A stretch of DNA of 64,000 nt, from positions 434,001-498,000 of the forward strand of contig JADNRV010000009.1 in the NCBI GenBank assembly GCA_015499995.1, in the 5' to 3' direction. The notes beneath the pieces are model-generated. The model saw only the letters and a program-made list of their open reading frames with translations. It was not told the origin of the DNA and did not search any database. Shown here piece after piece: positions 33,509 to 44,184 of this stretch; within the stretch, counting starts at the first letter, position 1; each line of letters opens with the position of its first letter. The stretch is from Flammula alnicola (taxonomy: Eukaryota > Basidiomycota > Agaricomycetes > Agaricales > Strophariaceae). A program made the position numbers and the translations under genes.

Positions 33509-35186
33509 ATGGTTTGTGCTACAGAAGTCTTCCAAGCCGAATCACCCGACATTGGTGGAAAGCCAGAGCCCACAAGTCCCAGTAGGGGGCTCCAAACGCC
33601 GTCCGGGAGTCCGCAAACGTTATCAGACATCCTCAGCGGCCAAACTATACTCGTAACGTGAGTATCATCCACATCTACTAAGCTACATAACACCCATTTG
33701 CACTTTTTCCCCCAGTGGTGCCGGAGGATTTGTGGGGACAGCCCTCATCCACCGCCTAGTTGACCCTTTACTCCGCGTCCGCCGCGTGTTTGCCCTTATC
33801 CATGGCCAGGATGCTTCGTCCCGCTTTCCGAAGGATCTTATCCCTTCCGTAGCCAAGGTGAACGAGAAGGGCGACTTCGATACGAACAAACTGGTCGTCC
33901 TTCTAGCCGGCGACTGCTCCGTCCCAGGATTTGGCTTGTCAGCAAAGGAGAACAAGTTGCTTCAGGACGTTGACATTGTTATCCACTGTGCTGGCAATAC
34001 GAAGTTCACACTGCCTCTCCCGAATGCCATCGATGCCACAGTGAGTCCATGCCTTTTCTGCTAACATTGAATGGAATGGCTCACATTTTATGGTCACTTT
34101 CAATCTCTCAAGGCGGGTCTCGCATATACTACCTGTCAATTCACCTTGGGTAACGCTAAAGTGCGGACGCATATTCATCTTTCGACCTGTTTTACCGGTT
34201 GGTTCCTCCCCTCCGGCAGTATCGTGCACGAGGAGCTTGTTCCTGCCATCGATTCGAAGGTCCAATATGAGGAGCACCCGAACACTTGTACGTTTTCCCC
34301 TACATTCTAAGGCTAGCTAGCTTACTTTCTTGAAAGATTTACACGCGAAATCCATTGCTGAGGGCATAGTCAATGCCGTCGGCCGAGACGCGTCAAAGAA
34401 TGTTGCGTGGCGAATTTTGCGAATCAGTACTCTGGGCCCTGCACTTTCCTTCCCGACACCTGGGTGGGGCGCTGGGCACACCTCTGTGAGTTTCGTGAGC
34501 GGAGAAACTAGCGGAAGCTGACCATTGTTGCAATTTCAGTCCCCTCTTTGTGCTAGTATCGCAGCTGAGGTCGTCGACAACCCAACTTCCATTTTGAATC
34601 CCGAAGCTGAGCTTGACAGTGAGCCTCTACCTCTTTTTTCTTGTAGGGATAGTTAATGAATCAACGGTTTTTACCTCACAACAAAGCCATCCCCGTTGAC
34701 ATTGCCGTGAATCAAATCCTCGGGTTAACGGCTGCGGCACACCGTACTGGAGCGAATAACCCATCCTACCCACTTCCACACGGAAGTAATGTCCCAATAT
34801 ACCACATCGCTGTTGGCCACGGCTCAGCAAAGCCCATTCCCATGATGACGCTCAACAAGCGGGACTTCAAGATAGCGCGTCCATATGTCTCTGCGAAGAA
34901 TATTGTTGCAATCTATCGCCCCATGATGACCAAAGTTGTCCGTTTTGACACGTCGAGAATGAGGCGAGTCATCGGACTGCCCCTGTATCCAGAGGCAAAG
35001 GGTTGGAGCGACAAAGGAAAAGCTAATGGGATTATTGGAGGTGGTACGATGTGGGTGACAGATGCTCCTGTCGACATGACGGGATTCGAGGTGGACTTGG
35101 ATACTGCATTGGAGAAGAGCGGTGGGTGGGTGCCATATTTACAGCTTATTAGGGACAAGATGGAGAAGACCCAACACGGCTTGTAA
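33509..35186 (+). CDS. Fatty-acyl-CoA-reductase-like (male-sterility NAD-binding) protein
   Basis: Rossmann-fold oxidoreductase of the NAD_binding_4 group, which reduces acyl-thioesters. The start at 33509 is followed after one intron by the nucleotide-binding loop 'ILVTGAGGFVGTALIHRL' and 'RRVFALIHG'. Next are 'VDIVIHCAGNTKFTLPLP', 'HIHLSTCFTGWFLPSGS' and the catalytic 'TYLHAKSIAEG' (Y-x3-K), then 'RILRISTLGPALSFPTPGW'. The C-terminal part has 'IPVDIAVNQILGLTAAA' and ends 'KMEKTQHGL' at 35186. Five introns (about 33659-33717, 34040-34112, 34288-34338, 34482-34539 and 34619-34689) join in frame, so the gene looks intact. No adenylation or carrier domain precedes it, so it is a free-standing reductase. 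Substrate unknown; wax, lipid or secondary metabolite roles are all possible. Confidence 0.75.
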
Positions 35187-36769
35187 ATAGCCATGTCAAG
35201 CACTTGGTACGATTTTTTCCTCAGTCATTATAATTGGGCCGTGCCACGCAGCGGTTTAACCTCTTGATTGCGCAGATCCACAAATCGATGGGCATCAGGT
35301 TTTTGTTGCTCAATGCTTTCCGAATCTTCATGAATGCCTTTTGCTTTCTTTTGTTTTTCCTTCAGCTCGTATTGCCCTTCGAAATGGATTTCAATAGTCA
35401 CTTCTCCACACTTTCGCGCTACTTTTTCGCTACCCTATTCCTTGACTACCACTCCTCTCCAGATCCATTTCCGAGATATCAAAGTTCTGAAAGCATGTAT
35501 ATCTTACATATGTTGTGTATATCCATCCCATGTGGAACCCTCTTGTTATACAAAGTGATTTCTTGCCTTTTATAAGCCACTTGCTTGACACCTTCCGTCA
35601 CCGTGACTCGGAAAAATATAGTCAAAACTTGACTGCCTCGGGAGCACTTGGCCAAGTGTCGCTGTGTCGGTTGTGAACTTCCTGATGTATTATCGAATTC
35701 CTTTTGAGAGACAGGTTTCTGACCAAATTTGCATGAAGGCTTGAACAGACGCTCCATCAGCATCTATGCACTGCGGCGGTAGGGTGATATAGGAGTGGTC
35801 CTAAAGGGAAATCTACTTTTATAAAATTTAGACAATTGAACACTTTAAATCCGACATCTTCCGAACAGGAAACGAAAGGAATATATTTGAACTCGTTTAC
35901 ATAGGACAATCATGAAAGAAATTTACAACAGGATTTTGGATTGTCCCAAATCAACGGAGAATGTAATATTTTCCCGAAAAGCACGCAGCCACAACACCTA
36001 GAAGATCCCTATTCTCCCCCTCCGTTCTTCTCGTCCTTCCCCTTACTATCACATTTGTAGTTGTGGTTCAACTCCTGGACGACTCTCATCAGCAGCGCAC
36101 TGTCGCTCCATTTCGTCGAGAAGAGCATGAATATGCGCCGTCACTGCAGCCTTGTCAAGCAACGACCAACGGTAGCTGGATGCACCGAGTTTATACGAAG
36201 ACTTGTCGGTTACGAGGACGTACCCATAACCATGGATCCGGAGACGTTTCGAGTTCCTGTAACGCTTTCTGGCCGCCGTCCGCGTTCTCCTTCGCAAGTT
36301 CCTTCTTTGCCGTAACACATTTTCATCGCCGTCCGAGTACTATTCCCCGCTGCATAGCACCGACGTCCACGTCATGCTCATCAACCCACTGCGACTGCAT
36401 TCATTCCCGCCATCCCATCCTCGGTACCTGTACTTTGACCTTCAGCAAGCCCATGTGTCGCCTCCTACCATGTCTTGTTGATCTATTGTTACCGACCTTC
36501 TTGGACATCGATTTTACTTTTCACCTGAGCATTCCACCGTCATTCCCCTGGACACTGCACTCCTAAATTGTTTCACCAAACCGACGCATCACGACACCCC
36601 CTCCTTTGACTCTGCTATACTATCAGCGTCGTATCTCGAAACGCGAATTCCAAACATCAAATCTGCCCCGTTATGCCCCTCAACTTGCGCTGATCAGGAC
36701 TACTATTGGACGACTCACCAAGTCTTCCAACATTCCATCCTTGACACCGATCGTCCTTCACCTCGCATC
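35187..36769. other. Region without a supported gene
   Basis: Frames at 35234-35575 (hydrophobic, Phe-rich) and at 36049-36318 minus / 36063-36566 plus overlap on opposite strands. They have no recognisable domain and no convincing splice partners. The minus frame ending at 36049 ('YKLGASSYRWSLLDKAAVTA') is the most protein-like and could be a gene relic. Confidence 0.3.
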
Positions 36770-37255
36770 TGCGAAGCACGAGATGTACGCTTTGCCAACC
36801 TCTGCTAGCATCGCATCGATATTCCGTCCACTTCCAACGTGTACGTCTCCTTGTCGCATGACCTGGGCGTGCCTCCGAGCGAGTCATCCGTCTCTAGGCT
36901 CAACTAGCATCCCTATCCGGGATTCGCGGAATCCTCTTGCTCGAACATCGAGCCTGTGGTTCATCTCGTTCAGCTCAACGAGTCGAAGCTTGTCGATCTT
37001 CGCTCAACGTCCGACCCTCGAAAACGCTGCGCTCGATCCAAGATGATAGAACTCGTCTCTTTATCAATTGGGTTGTACAATGCCAGGGAAAGGTATTTGA
37101 GCCTCAAGTTTTTTCCAGTGCTCGAAGACATAAGGAAGAATCTATGTGGTCGACAACTTGGGAGCACCGACTCAAGGTATCAGTCTCAGAGATGGCACTA
37201 GACGTGCTGTTTGAGGCATGTGTTCCGAAAAGGATTTTCACAGAGGGTCGACTTA
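36770..37255 (+). repeat. Dispersed segment also present in the 11.1-11.5 kb chimera
   Basis: Close match to the reverse complement of 11105-11540, sharing CTGCGAAGCACGAGAT, AACATCGAGCCTGTGGTTCA, TCGTTCAGCTCAACGAG and ATGTGGTCGACAACTTGGG. Small indels separate the copies, including an extra 40-odd bases here around 37065-37105 (an apparently retained stretch absent from the other copy). Downstream a frame continues to 37554 with no match in the chimera. No known domain; possibly part of an unrecognised gene family or a repeat. Confidence 0.6.
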
Positions 37256-37669
37256 CCATTCTGCGACAGGTTTTTTCCCTCTTCGACGTTCAACCCCCTA
37301 TGATCTCATCTACTCCGCCCGAAATTCGTGAACGTCGAAAATTATACGAAATATCCCAAAGTACAAAAATCATGTCTTTCCGGTGCGTACTCTATTCTCG
37401 ATCTCGCTTCAGTTTGAGGACTTATAGACTAAGAATGAAGGAACATTTACCCCGAATCGCTCAGTTTACGGGGGTTGGTACACGAGAATATTGTGGTATC
37501 CTTGATTCGTATTCTTCTCTCTCTTCCCTTATCATGTTTATATTGCAGGGATAGTCAAAGTATACCCACTTCGCGAATTCAACTCCTTCATTTTCTTCAA
37601 ATTACTATATACTACTGCAAATGATGCCAGTGAAGCTTCAGCTTCACGGTCAATCCGAAATCGCATACT

Positions 37670-38728
37670 TCATGAAGTATCACTGTTACGACGTGCTACA
37701 CCTGGGATCATCTTCCGGAAAGCCCATTTCCCTAGAGACTCAATGAAGAACGCAAATGCGTGGCAGACCTGTACGGAGAATTCTCCCTCTTGGTTACGGG
37801 CTTCTCCGCGTTGTGTTGGAACTTGGAAAGAAGGCTGGTCTCGGGTGAGAGATAGAGGATCTACCGTCAAGACATCCCTTTCCGTGCCTGTGCGACGCTC
37901 GTACCTCTCGTTGTACGTGGCCATACGGATAGTGATGTCCCTCAACCATTCGTTACTGTCAACCATCCACTCTGAAGAGCGGGCGCAATTCTGACTGATA
38001 ACATCGCGCACTCTCGTCGTCGATTCCTCGTATTCCTCTTCAAACATGAAGCTCCCGGACTTACTTTTCTTCCCCTTGGTTGTCGTTACGCATGCCTGGC
38101 TGGCGAATTGCATCCCCCTTCTTGCGAACTCTTTGCTGTTTTTCTCCCACCACCCGTCCATGTCAGGATCCTCATGTTCCAATCCGGTTATGACAATGAC
38201 GATGGGAACTTTGCCTTCACATATGATCTGCGAGAACAGGTCGTAGTTGACGACCCAAATATCTCTGAATCGCGTCCCGCGGATGCAATATACAAGGAGA
38301 TTGATGCCGCCTTGCAGATTCTGAACGAGGTCACGGAGGTTTTTCATAGCTGCATCTGCTGGAACGGTACCCTGCTCGCCTTCGTTGAGTCCGCATGTAT
38401 CCCAGAGACGGTATGTTTTGCTGCCGATATCGATGGAGACGTCGTAGTGGCGGCTACTGAAGGTGCATCCTAGCGCTTGGCTGGATACTTCGGCGAGGTC
38501 TTTCCCAGCAATCATGTTTACTAGAGAGCTTTTACCCGTCCCAGTTTCTCCAAAAATGATGACATTGGGTGTGTGGGTGAGCTCGTGTTCGGAGGTGTCG
38601 GAATCGAAAGGCTGGGTAGGATGATTCGGGGTGGAATGTTCCTCCAACGAAATGTTCGTCGGAATGGTTCCCTGACTCGATGTACATCGATCAACGGGCA
38701 TTCTGCTCGTAAAATTGTCAAACTCCAA
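37670..38728 (-). CDS. P-loop GTPase of the HSR1/AIG1-like type
   Basis: Single open frame of 352 residues. The N-terminal ~50 residues are Ser/Thr/Pro-rich. The G domain shows Walker A/G1 'IIFGETGTGKSSLVNMIAG', G3 'YRLWDTCGLNEGE' (DTCG), strand 'GINLLVYCIRG' and 'KVPIVIVITGLEHEDPD', where a canonical NKxD would sit. It continues 'WWEKNSKEFARRGM'. The tail after residue 300 is polar with a weakly hydrophobic end. Mushrooms have many such GTPases, often with effector or coiled-coil partners; a role in self-recognition or stress is only speculation. The paralogue at 44185-44980 lies on the opposite strand beyond the foldback element, so the two genes face outward from it. Confidence 0.75.
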   Translation of the reverse strand: MEFDNFTSRMPVDRCTSSQGTIPTNISLEEHSTPNHPTQPFDSDTSEHELTHTPNVIIFGETGTGKSSLVNMIAGKDLAEVSSQALGCTFSSRHYDVSIDIGSKTYRLWDTCGLNEGEQGTVPADAAMKNLRDLVQNLQGGINLLVYCIRGTRFRDIWVVNYDLFSQIICEGKVPIVIVITGLEHEDPDMDGWWEKNSKEFARRGMQFASQACVTTTKGKKSKSGSFMFEEEYEESTTRVRDVISQNCARSSEWMVDSNEWLRDITIRMATYNERYERRTGTERDVLTVDPLSLTRDQPSFQVPTQRGEARNQEGEFSVQVCHAFAFFIESLGKWAFRKMIPGVARRNSDTS

Positions 38729-38967
38729 AGCCTCAACTGTAAGAAAGAGTACTCACATGTATCTGTACAAGTATCACGCAATCGACTACGAGGGGGGAAA
38801 ACTTTGGAATGGAAAGTTGGAAGTGTGTTCGTGCTAGCTATAAAGATCAAAAACTGACCGGTGACCTGCCATTGATAATGTTCCTGTGCTCACGCGCCAC
38901 AGCCTCGTTCCCTTGATGCTTCTTGGATGAGCCTCTGTGAAATGTAAAGTGTTGCACATACCTTTGT

Positions 38968-39170
38968 TACAGTGTACCGTATAATATGGTACAGCGAACG
39001 TGTACACTGTGCCGTGTGATATGGGTTCAGCGAATTCGCTGAACCAGTGAATAATGTATTGTATATAATAGATAGTATACTATGTATATATAATATGATC
39101 TAGCAATACCTAATACATTAGTTACACATGGCCGATGGCCCAATAAAAGTAAATCGGCAATGCCATTAGG
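38968..39170 (+). repeat. Left terminal inverted repeat of the foldback element
   Basis: Begins TACAGTGTACCGTATAATAT and contains a perfect 22-bp palindrome at 39024-39045 centred on GAATTC, plus the near-palindrome GTACCGTATAATATGGTAC. Pairs with 43500-43692. Confidence 0.75.
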
Positions 39171-39359
39171 TTTGAAATTAGATCGGCAGTGCCGATGCCT
39201 GCTAAAATGGGTTGGCATTTCATTAAATATGGCCGATTGGCATTGTCTAAAAGGTTGCGAGAGCCTCTCTGCATCCCGATAAAAAATTCCAGGTTTTATT
39301 GGTGGTCAATTCAATTATGTTGGGTTCATTTTGGTTGCTAATATTAATTTTATCAGACA

Positions 39360-41260
39360 TGGTCCATTGCCAAATGTCTGGGACTGATGCCGATGCCGAT
39401 GCCGACTCACCAGGTCTCGGCACCCTGAGAAATTTAATATAGATCATATTTAGATTAATTTAATCAGACACAGTGCATTCCCAAACATCACTGACTGCTA
39501 GTGCCAGTGCCGACTCATGGGACATCCCCCAGCAGCTGATTCATTTTTTTCCAGGTTGTATTGATGTTTAATTGAATGACATTCTGGTCATTTGATTGCA
39601 AATGCGTCTAATATGAATTTAATCAGATGTGGTCCAATCCCCCGTGTCTCTAACTGGTGCCGATGCCGATGCCGACTCACAGAGAACCTCTCGGCACCCT
39701 GATATATTGTTCTCCAGCCTTTATTGTTATTCAATTGACTCACGTTCTGGCCATTTTAGTCGTAAATGCGTCTAATATTAATTTAATCAGACATGGTCCA
39801 TCACGAGCATCTTTAACTGTTGCCGATGCCGATTCCGATCCACAGAGAACCTCTCGGCACCCTGATATATTTTTTCCAGCCTTATTGTTGTTCAATTGAT
39901 TCATGTTCTAGTCATTTTGGTCACAAATGCATCTAATACTAATTTAATCGGACGTGAGCCATTCCCGAGCATCTCTAACTGGTGCCGATGCCGATGCCGA
40001 CTCACAGAGAACCTCTCGGCGCCCTGATATTTTTGCCAGCCTTTATTGTTGTTCAATTGATTCACATTTGGTCATTTGGTCGTAAAGGCATCTAATCTGA
40101 AGTTAATCAGACATGGTCCATTCACGAGCATCTTTAACTGGTGCCGATCCAATGCCGACCCACCAGACACTTCTCGGCACTCCAATATATTTTTTCCAGC
40201 CTTTAATTGCTGTCAATTGATGTATTCTGGTCATTTTAGTCACAAATGTATCTAATACTAATTTAATCGGACGTGAGCCATTCCCGAGCATCTCTAACTG
40301 GTGCTGATGCTGATGCCGACTCACAGAGAACCTCTCGGCACCCTGATATATTGTTTTCCAGTTTTTATTGTTATTCAATTGACTCACGTTCTGGCCATTT
40401 TAGTCGTAAATGCATCTAATATTAATTTAATCAGATATGGTCCATTCACGAGCATCTTTAACTGTTGCCGATGCCGATTCCGACCCACAGAGAACTTCTC
40501 AGCACCCTGATATATTTTTTCCAGCCTTTATTGTTGTTCAATTGATTCATGTCTGGTCATTTTGGTCGCAAATGCATCTAATACTAATTTAATCGGATGT
40601 GAGCCATTCCCGAGCATCTCTAACTGGTGCCGATGCCGATGCCGACTCACAGAGAACCTCTCGGCACTCTGACATATTTTTCCAGCCTTTAATTGCTGTT
40701 CAATTGACTTACATTCTGGCCATGTTAGTCGCAAATGCATCTAATATTAATTAATCAGACGTGAGCCATTCCCGAGCATTTCTAACTGGTGCCAATGCCG
40801 ATCCGACTCACAGAGAACCTTCGGCACTCCCATATTTTTTTCCGGGACTTTATTGCTGTTCAATGGACTTACGTTCCAGCATGTTAGTCGCAAATGCATC
40901 TAATATTAATTTAATCAGACGTGAGCCATTCCCGAGCATCTCTGACTAGTGTTAGTGCCGATGCCGACTCACCAGACACCTCTCACCATCCCAATACATA
41001 TTTTTGCAGGTGGTATCTATGTTCAATTGACTCATGTTCTGGACATTTAGTCGCAAATGAATCTAATATTAATTTAATCAGACGTGAGCCATTCCCGAGC
41101 ATCTCTGACTGGTGCCAGTGCCAATGCCCGACTCACAGGACACCTCTCGGCCCCTGATTTTTTTCTGGCCTTATGGATATTCAATTGAATCATGTTCTGG
41201 TCATTTGGTGATAATACATCTAATCTTAATGTAATCACCAGATGTGATCCATTTCTAGTC
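39360..41260 (+). repeat. Left array, about 12 units of ~162 bp
   Basis: Each unit carries GGTGCCGATGCCGATGCC, GACTCACAGAGAACCTCTCGG, CAGCCTTTATTG(T/C)TGTTCAATTGA, GGTCGCAAATGCATCTAATA and TTAATTTAATCAGACGTGAGC or close variants. Spacing between successive GACTCAC anchors is 155-168 bp (about 39660, 39820, 39983, 40143, 40303, 40468, 40629, 40792, 40956 and 41112). All apparent peptides here are translations of the repeat. Confidence 0.8.
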
Positions 41261-41269
41261 TTTCTGACA

Positions 41270-41870
41270 TACCTATACTGATTTTGACTTATACAGTACC
41301 ACTCTCTCATCCTCAGCATGAGATGGAGGTCATCAGTTCATAGTCTCAACTGAGATTCAGGCTTCCCCATATAATAATTATGGATAATCATACCCTTTTC
41401 ATTTGCAAATCTTGTATACCTGCCATGAACTTCAAGACATGATCAGCTAACGACACCCTTCTTGATAGATAGGACTTGCAATAGCAAGCCCTTGAATTCA
41501 TTTGGAACTTTTGCTCCCCACTAAGCTTTATGGCTTTTTTCAGAGATATAATATCAGATATAAACATTGGAAAGTGTGCCGTAGTTAACTTATTAGTTGC
41601 AGATAGCCACAGACATGTCAAAGTAAGTCAATTTCGCATTTTTGGGACTCCTCCACTTTTTTCTCTGTATCATTTCTACTACTCATATTAAGGCAATCTG
41701 TGATTATTTGCCAATGGCCATATTTAATAAAATGCTGTCCGACTGAATGCCAGTCAGGCTATTATACAAAATACTGATTGGCCTTTAATTATCTCCAATT
41801 CAGTCATATACAGCCAATAACGAGTACCGGCACCAGCCAGACAAGTGCAGGAGGAGACTGTGTCCAATTA
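41270..41870. other. Unique centre of the foldback element
   Basis: Not repetitive. On the minus strand a frame at 41388-41621 contains 'LSATNKLTTAHFPMFISDII', which loosely recalls the segment of hAT-type transposases before the dimerisation region. The match is weak and unverified. This is the only place in the element where a transposase relic could lie. Confidence 0.3.
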
Positions 41871-41879
41871 AATTAATAT

Positions 41880-43200
41880 TAGATGCATTTTCGACCAAAA
41901 TGACCATAATGTGATTCAATTAACATAAATATAACCTGGACAAATTTAATGGGGTGCTGAAAGGTTCTCTATGAGTCGGCATTGGCATTGGCACCAGTCA
42001 GAGATACTCGGAAATGGATCACATCTGATTAAATTTATATTAGATGGATTCACAACCAAATTGGCCAGAACGTGAGTCAATTGAACGTAGATACCACCTG
42101 CAAAAATATGTATTGGGATGGCGAGGTGTTTGGTGAGTCGGCATCGGCACTGGCACCAGTCAGAGATGTTCTGGAATGGCTCACGTCTGATTAAATTAAT
42201 ATTAGATGCATTTGCGACTAACATGGCTGGAACGTAAGTCCATTGAACAGCAATAAAGTCCCGGAAAAAATATGGGAGTGCCGAGAGGTTCTCTGTGAGT
42301 CGGAATCGGCATTGGCACCAGTTAGAGATGCTCGGGAATGGCTCACGTTGATTAAATTAATATTAGATGCATTTGCGACTAACATGGCCAGAATGTAAGT
42401 CAATTGAACAGCAATTAAAGGCTGGAAAAAATATGTCAGAGTGCCGAGAGGTTCTCTGTGAGTCGGCATCGGCATCGGCACCAGTTAGAGATGCTCGGGA
42501 ATGGCTCACGTCCGATTAAATTAATATTAGATACATTTGTGACTAAAATGACCAGAATAACATTCAATTGAACAGCAATTAAAGGCTGGAAAAAATATAT
42601 TGGAGTGCCGAGAGGTGTCTGGTGGGTCGGCATTGGATTCGGCACCAGTTAAAGATGCTCGTGAATGGACCATGTCTGATTAAATTCAGATTAGATGCAT
42701 TTACGACCAAAATGACCAAAATGTGAATCAATTGAACAGCAATAAAGTCCCCAAAAAATATATCAGAGTGTGAGAGGTTCTCTGTGAGTCGGCATCGCAT
42801 CGGCACCAGTTAAAGATACTCGTGAATGGACCATGTCTGATTAAATTAATATTAGATGCATTTGCGACCAAATGACTAGAACATGAATCAATTGAACAAC
42901 AATAAAGGCTGGAAAAATATATCAGGGTGCCGAGAGGTTCTCTGTGGATCGGAATCGGCATCGGCAACAGTTAAAGATGCTCGTGAATGGACCATGTCTG
43001 ATTAAATTAATATTAGACGCATTTACGACTAAAATGGCCAGAACGTGAGTCAATTGAATAACAATAAAGGCTGGAAAACAATATATCAGGGTGCCGAGAG
43101 GTTCTCTGTGAGTCGGCATCGGCATCGGCACCAGTTAGAGACACGGGGGATTGGACCACATCTGATTAAATTCATATAGATGCATTTGCAATTAATATTA
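41880..43200 (-). repeat. Right array, about 8 inverted units of ~162 bp
   Basis: Same unit as the left array in reverse complement (GTGAGTCGGCATCGGCATCG, CAATTGAACAGCAATAAAG, GATTAAATTAATATTAGATG). Anchors are near 41975, 42130, 42295, 42460, 42625, 42785, 42945 and 43105. A transcript across the centre could form a hairpin over 1 kb long. Confidence 0.8.
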
Positions 43201-43499
43201 GATACATTTTTGACTACAATGACCAGAATGTGATGACTGAATATAAATATAACTTGCATAAATGCTGATCGGCCTATGCTGACAGCCGATCGGCCATATG
43301 CCGGTCAGCCTATTCTACAAATGCCGATCAGACACATGCCAATCAGTCTAATGCTGAATCCGATTGGACAAATGCTGATTGGCCTATTTTAATAAAATGC
43401 TGGTCGGCCTATTTATTTATTGCCAATCACCCATATAATACATAGTACATGATTATAGTATTCACTGCCGATGTAATTTAGTGTCCACCGGCACTGCCG

Positions 43500-43692
43500 A
43501 TTTAATTTTATCGGGCCCATTGCGCATTTACAAATATGTATTAGGTTGCTAGATCATATTATACAGTATAATGTATACTACCTATTAATAATTGTATACA
43601 CTACATTATTCACCGGTTCAGCGAATTCGCTGAATCCACATCACACGGCACACTGTATACGTTCGCTGTACCATATCATACGGTACACTGTA
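43500..43692 (-). repeat. Right terminal inverted repeat of the foldback element
   Basis: Reverse complement of the left end; the embedded palindrome is present as GTTCAGCGAATTCGCTGAA with one flanking change. Ends ACGGTACACTGTA at 43692. Confidence 0.75.
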
Positions 43693-44184
43693 ACATGCCT
43701 ACCTGAGTGTTGCGCCTCTTGACTTGGACTACTTCTCACCGCAGCAGTGTAATTCGATGGCGAATGCGATTGGCTCCTGAAGCCGATGTTAGAGATAGAA
43801 CCCATCTTTGACAGAGAAGTCGAGAGAATTCCGCATCACTAATAGAGTCACGCGGTTCTGGTGGGCGCCTATGTGGCCTCGTGGCTAACTTTGTATAGAT
43901 TGTGCAGCAGTTTGTGGGTCAGGCGTGTGAGAGTTTAGAGATTAGAGTTACGCAAACCACGACCGCGTTTGTTCATAAAGCCGACGGGGTTGTTTCCTCC
44001 CCACTCAAACACCTTATTCTCGCGAAACAGCCTGCGGGTCACCCCTACCGTCTACTTACTGTATATTTCTTATGCAATTGCAGGGCGGGAGTCGCGACGA
44101 CGGTCAGGCAAGTGTACCTGCTTGCGCCATTTTTTGGGGCCTAGTAGTCAAAGCCTTATACCTCATGTTCAATTTTAGAGAAAT

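Larger units (their letters stand above)
38968..43692. mobile_element. 4.7-kb foldback element with inverted tandem-repeat arms
   Basis: Both ends read CAGTGTACCGTA(T)...ATATGGTACAGCGAACG, flanked by TA. The terminal inverted repeats extend for roughly 200 bp with frequent small differences. Inside, the left half (about 39360-41260) is a tandem array of ~162-bp units and the right half (about 41880-43200) has the same unit in opposite orientation. A non-repeated centre of about 600 bp separates them. No intact transposase is present. The structure matches foldback-type DNA transposons; TA flanks would suit a Tc1/mariner or pogo relative. The element sits between two paralogous GTPase genes. 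Confidence 0.75.

Noticed and set aside
35234..35575. Phe/Leu-rich frame as a membrane protein gene
   Set aside because: T-rich intergenic DNA produces hydrophobic frames; no homology, splice structure or promoter.
36063..36566. 167-residue plus-strand frame
   Set aside because: Overlaps a more protein-like minus-strand frame, is Ser/Cys-rich, and lacks any recognisable domain.
39360..41260. Regular spacing suggesting a CRISPR-like array
   Set aside because: Units are long, contiguous and fully repetitive without unique spacers, and the genome is fungal.
39657..43131. About twenty similar 60-95-residue frames sharing 'NASNINLIRHGPF' and 'QRTSRHPDIFF'-like peptides
   Set aside because: They are translations of the ~162-bp repeat on alternating strands, each ending at a repeat-borne stop, with no start context or domain.
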